Below, in pieces: positions 59,816 to 64,000 of a DNA stretch of 64,000 nt. Made by a program: the position numbers and the translations under genes. Source of the stretch: Bacteroides finegoldii DSM 17565 (GTDB taxonomy: Bacteria; Bacteroidota; Bacteroidia; Bacteroidales; Bacteroidaceae). Where the stretch lies: positions 1 to 64,000 of the forward strand of contig NZ_GG688326.1 in the NCBI RefSeq assembly GCF_000156195.1, given 5' to 3'. The notes beneath the pieces were generated by a model. It did no database searches. It was not told where the DNA came from and saw only the letters and a list, made by a program, of their open reading frames with translations. Numbering within the stretch: the first letter of the stretch is position 1; each line of letters begins with the position of its first letter.

Positions 59816-60648
59816 CGGTTAGCTGTAACTATTCTATCTTTTCCAAATATGTCTTTTATAACACGAATATCACGATATTGGTTCATTTCAAGCATATATG
59901 CTATTTCCCGGCCAAACGCCCGGTTGATTTCAAAATAAAGTTTTCCTTCCGGCAGAAGCAACTCACGCCCCAGAGTGGCAATCCTGCGATAAAACCGCAA
60001 CGGGTCGTCATCGGGAACAAACAAAGCCAGTGCCGGTTCCCAATCGAGCACATTAGCTTCCATTTCATCTTTCTCCGCCTCAGTGACATAAGGAGGGTTG
60101 CTTACAATGACATCAAACGACGGTGACTTTTCCCAATCGTCAGATAAAACATCCCTTTGCCGAAACAGCACTCGGGATTCCAGTTCTTCGTTGTTTGTCC
60201 GAGCTATCGCTAATGCCTCTTCCGAAATATCCCAAGCTTCCACGTCGGCATCCGGAAGTCTCTTATCCAGAGAAATTGCAATGCATCCGCTTCCCGTACC
60301 TATATCTAATAGGTGATGTGCTCCCGGATTCTCATTGACGACCCAATCTACCAACTCCGCAGTTTCCGGACGGGGAATCAGCACCCCCGGAGCTACCTTG
60401 AACTTCCTCCCACCAAATACCGCAAAGCCGCGAATGTACTGTATCGGCTCATTTTTCTGTAAACGGAATATAATGTTTTCTAATTCACGCTCTTTGCATT
60501 CGGATAAAATCATATCTTTGCCCAAGTAAATATCGAGCGGATCGAACCCGAGCATATCGCAACAAATCATCATCGTAAGGGCTTTAAGCTCTTCCGGCGG
60601 ATAGATATCACGCAGAGATTGGCGAATGCGGGTGGAGATACGATTCAT
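59812..60648 (-). CDS. prmC: Release factor glutamine methyltransferase
   Basis: Methylates the GGQ glutamine of peptide release factors. The 278-residue protein has an N-terminal helical domain and an SAM-dependent fold: VLIPRPETAELVDWVV, LLDIGTGSGCIAISLDKRLP and the catalytic NPPYVTEAEKDEMEANVLDW. The stop overlaps the recX start in an ATGA. It is divergent from ribD, with 54 bp between the two starts. Confidence 0.94.
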   Translation of the reverse strand: MNRISTRIRQSLRDIYPPEELKALTMMICCDMLGFDPLDIYLGKDMILSECKERELENIIFRLQKNEPIQYIRGFAVFGGRKFKVAPGVLIPRPETAELVDWVVNENPGAHHLLDIGTGSGCIAISLDKRLPDADVEAWDISEEALAIARTNNEELESRVLFRQRDVLSDDWEKSPSFDVIVSNPPYVTEAEKDEMEANVLDWEPALALFVPDDDPLRFYRRIATLGRELLLPEGKLYFEINRAFGREIAYMLEMNQYRDIRVIKDIFGKDRIVTANR

Positions 60649-60702
60649 ACATTTACAGTTTCGGAGTGCAAAAGTAAGAATAATATAGCGAAGAGTACCA
60701 AA

Positions 60703-61740
60703 ATGGAAGAAGAAAAATACATGAGACGTTGTATTGAGCTCGCAAAGAACGGGTTATGCAACGTAGCTCCCAATCCGATGGTAGGGGCTGTTATCGTATG
60801 CGACGGGCGCATTATCGGTGAAGGTTATCATGTCCGTTGCGGAGAAGCGCATGCCGAAGTCAATGCAATCCGCTCCGTCAAGGATGAGTCTTTATTGAAA
60901 CGTTCGACAATCTATGTCAGCCTGGAGCCTTGTTCCCACTATGGTAAAACACCTCCCTGTGCAGACTTGATCATCGAAAAACAGATTCCGCGTATCGTCA
61001 TTGGTTGCCGGGATCCCTTTTCCAAAGTAGCCGGACGAGGGATTCAGAAACTACAGAATGCCGGACGGGAAGTTATAGTCGGTGTGCTGGAAGAAGAATG
61101 CCTGCATCTGATCCGCCGTTTTATCACTTTCAACACGCTCCGCCGACCTTTTATTACTCTTAAGTGGGCTGAATCGGCCGACCAATTCATTGACATAGAG
61201 CGAATTGATGGGAATCCTGTCCTTCTCTCCTCCCCTCTTACGTCAATGTTGGTACATAAAAAAAGGGCGGAGAATACAGCTATTATGGTAGGAAGACGGA
61301 CAGCCTTGCTGGATAATCCCTCTCTGACGGTACGCAACTGGTATGGACGTAACCCTATACGTATTGTTTTAGACCGCAACCTTTCTCTTCCGAATGATTT
61401 GCAAATATTCAACGGAGAGGTCCCGACATTAGTTTTCACAGAGAAAGAACATCCGGAAGAAAAGAGCGTCAGCTATATAACTATTGATTTTGGTCATAAC
61501 CCTCTGAAGCTGATTATGGAAGAGTTATATCAACGAAATATACAATCATTGTTGGTAGAAGGCGGAAGCCAACTGCTGCAATCATTCATTGACAATGAAT
61601 TATGGGATGAAGCCTATATAGAGAAGTGCCCCAAGCGGTTATACTCCGGTGTTAAATCACCTGAAATAAGCAATAATTTTAGTTACTCGACCAAAGAACA
61701 CTTTGGAAGACAAATTTGGTATTATGTTCATCGGATTTAG
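60703..61740 (+). CDS. ribD: Bifunctional riboflavin biosynthesis protein (deaminase/reductase)
   Basis: Catalyses the second and third steps of riboflavin synthesis. The 345-residue protein begins MEEEKYMRRCIELAKNGLCN and has the zinc site HAEVNAI with PCSHYGKTPPC, then the reductase domain with LKWAESADQFIDIERIDGNP and LLVEGGSQLLQSFIDNELW. The frame extends upstream to 60619 inside prmC; the ATG at 60703 is the proper start. It is divergent from prmC. No FMN-type leader is seen in the short upstream gap. Confidence 0.94.
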   Translation: MEEEKYMRRCIELAKNGLCNVAPNPMVGAVIVCDGRIIGEGYHVRCGEAHAEVNAIRSVKDESLLKRSTIYVSLEPCSHYGKTPPCADLIIEKQIPRIVIGCRDPFSKVAGRGIQKLQNAGREVIVGVLEEECLHLIRRFITFNTLRRPFITLKWAESADQFIDIERIDGNPVLLSSPLTSMLVHKKRAENTAIMVGRRTALLDNPSLTVRNWYGRNPIRIVLDRNLSLPNDLQIFNGEVPTLVFTEKEHPEEKSVSYITIDFGHNPLKLIMEELYQRNIQSLLVEGGSQLLQSFIDNELWDEAYIEKCPKRLYSGVKSPEISNNFSYSTKEHFGRQIWYYVHRI

Positions 61741-61846
61741 CTAAAATAGTCCTATTCAGGGAGTTTTACGTCGATAAAAACAGTGTTATTATCTATAATT
61801 TTATATAAAACTTACCTGTAATGTTCATTATCGGGAAAAATGTTTC

Positions 61847-61854
61847 TATTTTTG
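61847..61854 (+). promoter_or_regulatory. -7 element of the DUF6242-like gene
   Basis: TATTTTTG matches TAnnTTTG and lies 28 bp before the next start. No matching -33 element. Confidence 0.4.
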
Positions 61855-61882
61855 CAACTTGTAAATAAACACAATCTTTCAA

Positions 61883-63361
61883 ATGAGAATAAAGTTTTTA
61901 TCATTCATTGCGAGTTTTTTCATGGTGTCATTCGTTATAACGTCATGCCTTGATGACGATAATGACATAGAATATAGCCCAGATGCAACTATACATGCAT
62001 TTGAACTTGATACAATATATGGGATATCCTACAAGTTCACTATTGACCAACAAAATGGCCTTATCTATAATCAGGATTCACTCCCTGTTCACGCAGATAC
62101 TATTATTGACAAAATCTTGATTAAGACGCTGACAACAGCTTCAGGCGTCATCACCATGAAAGACAAAGAAGGAAGAGACTCTATTATCAATATTAACGAT
62201 TCACTAGACCTTCGTAAAAAATTAGAAATCAAGGTATGGTCTACTGAGGCACTGGCAGGAATAGCCCCTAACAAAGTAAAGCCATATACTATTGAGGTTA
62301 GAGTACACAAACATGATCCGGATTCTTTAAGCTGGGGATATGTCGGGAAAATAGGTGATGAGATTAAAGGAGCACAGAAAACCATTAAATTTAAAGATGA
62401 ATATTTCACCTATTCTATGGATGGGTCAAGTGTAAAAGTACATAGTAGTAGTGACTTATCTAATTGGAATTTGCAAAATGCAACGGGATTAGCAACTCTT
62501 CCTAACTCCATATTACCCTTAGAGAAGATTATATTGGCTACCGCAGATAATAAGGTATATGAATCTACCGACGGTATAGCATGGACAGAATCAAATAAAT
62601 TTTCAGGTGAAGTAAATACATTTATTTCAGCAATACCCATTGAGAATGACAATAGCCAAACCGAAGAAGAGAAGTACATTCAACAAGCCACTTATCTCAA
62701 GACAGAAGATAACGTACGTTATTTGTATTCCATTTTAGAATCGGAACTAGGGATAGGAAATGCTGAAACTAAAATACAAGCAGCCGGTGAGAATTTCCCA
62801 ACAAAGAACATTTCATACACAACTTTCAAAAAAGGAGGACAATATCAGAATGTTATAATAGGTGAACATGATGAATCTATCAAAATAACGGTTGGTGATA
62901 AAGAAATTCCAGTCAGCATAGCATGGGGATACAATGGAACAACATGGGCTGAGTTGGGAACCACTTCAACGGTTGCTTATTGCCCGGAGTTCAAGAATCC
63001 GACTATTATTTATTACAATAACCTTCTTTATACTTTTGGTGACAAGTTTGAATCCATCTATGTTTCAAAGAATGAAGGAATTGCTTGGCAAAAAGCGGAC
63101 AAAAAGTTCTCATTCCCTTATCAGGATTGGAGTGACCCCGAGTTCAAACCAACAATAGAAAAACCGGAATTCATGGGAAGAACTAATTACTCCGTAGTAC
63201 AAGACACAAAGAATGACTACATTTACTTCTTATTCAGTAAGGGAGATGTTTTACTCGAAGAAGGTGAGAATACACATCCTTATAGTCATGATTCAGAAAT
63301 CTGGCGTGCACGCTTAAACCAATTATGGTTTGATAAGAGTCCCAAGCATGCAGGTCAATAA
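61883..63361 (+). CDS. DUF6242-like lipoprotein
   Basis: A 492-residue lipoprotein with a signal ending SFVITSCLDDDNDIEYSPDA (acylated Cys about residue 22). The N-terminal third has DATIHAFELDTIYGISYKFT, the rest is rich in repeated beta segments with WNLQ, AWTES and TWAEL motifs resembling propeller repeats, a pattern I know from DUF6242 proteins of Bacteroides. Function unknown, surface or periplasmic. It stands between ribD and uppS, with its own promoter element. Confidence 0.8.
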   Translation: MRIKFLSFIASFFMVSFVITSCLDDDNDIEYSPDATIHAFELDTIYGISYKFTIDQQNGLIYNQDSLPVHADTIIDKILIKTLTTASGVITMKDKEGRDSIININDSLDLRKKLEIKVWSTEALAGIAPNKVKPYTIEVRVHKHDPDSLSWGYVGKIGDEIKGAQKTIKFKDEYFTYSMDGSSVKVHSSSDLSNWNLQNATGLATLPNSILPLEKIILATADNKVYESTDGIAWTESNKFSGEVNTFISAIPIENDNSQTEEEKYIQQATYLKTEDNVRYLYSILESELGIGNAETKIQAAGENFPTKNISYTTFKKGGQYQNVIIGEHDESIKITVGDKEIPVSIAWGYNGTTWAELGTTSTVAYCPEFKNPTIIYYNNLLYTFGDKFESIYVSKNEGIAWQKADKKFSFPYQDWSDPEFKPTIEKPEFMGRTNYSVVQDTKNDYIYFLFSKGDVLLEEGENTHPYSHDSEIWRARLNQLWFDKSPKHAGQ

Positions 63362-63387
63362 TAAACGCATACGTTTAAAACAGAAAA

Positions 63388-64000
63388 ATGTCCTATATAG
63401 AGCAAATAGACAAAACTCGGATACCCCAACACGTAGCCATCATCATGGATGGTAACGGAAGATGGGCAAAGCAACGGGGAAAAGAACGTACTTACGGTCA
63501 CCATGCAGGCGCAGAAACGGTACAGAGAATTACCGAAGATGCAGCCCGTCTGGGAATCAAGTACCTCACTTTGTATACTTTCTCCACCGAGAACTGGAGT
63601 CGTCCGCAAGAGGAAGTTACGGCACTGATGAATCTATTGCTGGATTCTATTAAGGAAGAGACATTGATGAAAAACAATCTCCGCTTCAATGTAATCGGTG
63701 ACTTAAAGAAATTGCCGGTTGAAGTCCAGGATAGTTTAACATCATGCATAGATCATTCCGCAAAAAACACGGGAATGTGTCTAGTGTTGGCACTTAGCTA
63801 CTCTTCACGCTGGGAAATAACCGAAGCAGTCCGACAAATAGCTACGAAGATTAAAGAAGGAGATTTATCTCCTGAACAGATAACAGACGAATGCATCGCA
63901 TCACATCTGAATACTAATTTTATGCCCGATCCGGATTTATTAATCCGCACGGGAGGCGAAATCCGACTAAGCAATTACCTGCTATGGCAATGTGCTTATT
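63388..64000 (+). CDS. uppS: Undecaprenyl diphosphate synthase (cut by window edge)
   Basis: Cis-prenyltransferase making the lipid carrier for cell-wall and surface-sugar synthesis. The visible 204 residues contain the family start [20 protein letters not shown] with catalytic Asp, [36 protein letters not shown] and [20 protein letters not shown], so nearly the whole catalytic core is present before the window ends. The start at 63388 is 26 bp after the DUF6242-like gene. Confidence 0.95.
   Translation, partial: MSYIEQIDKTRIPQHVAIIMDGNGRWAKQRGKERTYGHHAGAETVQRITEDAARLGIKYLTLYTFSTENWSRPQEEVTALMNLLLDSIKEETLMKNNLRFNVIGDLKKLPVEVQDSLTSCIDHSAKNTGMCLVLALSYSSRWEITEAVRQIATKIKEGDLSPEQITDECIASHLNTNFMPDPDLLIRTGGEIRLSNYLLWQCAY

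Overview
The window is a Bacteroides chromosome segment, close to the B. thetaiotaomicron / B. ovatus group. The evidence is the SusC/SusD pair, a hybrid two-component regulator, Bacteroides-type promoters (TTTG, 19-20 bp, TAnnTTTG) in front of many genes, and a rhamnose operon with the gene content described for B. thetaiotaomicron. No database search was possible; names rest on recognised motifs and gene context.

Layout. 1-253 is the cut-off 5' part of an IS transposase. 404-7592 (minus) is the L-rhamnose operon: kinase, isomerase, H+ symporter, aldolase, lactaldehyde reductase, mutarotase, then the AraC regulator. 7829-12228 (plus) is arginine biosynthesis (argR, a GNAT protein, argG, argC, argD), followed by proC and an XRE-cupin regulator paired with an acyl-CoA synthetase. 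15518-36210 is a pectin utilisation locus: GH28 polygalacturonase, a 1459-residue hybrid sensor/regulator, a SusC-SusD-surface lipoprotein-CE8 operon, a GH95 enzyme, a second CE8 esterase and a PL1 pectate lyase. A repeated motif in front of three of its promoter regions is a good candidate for the regulator's binding site. Pectin backbones contain rhamnose, so the neighbouring rha operon is metabolically coherent with this locus.

36600-41820 is an accessory module: a VirE/primase-like ATPase gene and a divergent HTH gene, separated by a 22-bp-period repeat array that a complete ISAs1-family element (37907-39258, 10-bp target duplication) has split. Similar hairpins and TGACAATA words lie at both outer ends. 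A GH3 C-terminal fragment follows.

42228-56501 is a 14.2 kb integrated element in the 3' end of a tRNA-Leu gene, with attL and attR, paired arm-type repeats, a tyrosine integrase, an excisionase-like gene, helicase- and primase-like genes around an iteron array, a RusA-like resolvase, one phage tail-like protein, small terminase-like genes, a Fic operon under an XRE repressor, and small ORFs. There is no large terminase, portal, capsid or lysis gene. It is either a decayed prophage or a phage-satellite (PICI-like) island. The right flank is conserved chromosome: tRNA-Leu, tRNA-Gly, argH, an SRPBCC protein, pyrE, recX (apparently frameshifted at a poly-A run), prmC, divergent ribD, a DUF6242-like lipoprotein and the start of uppS.
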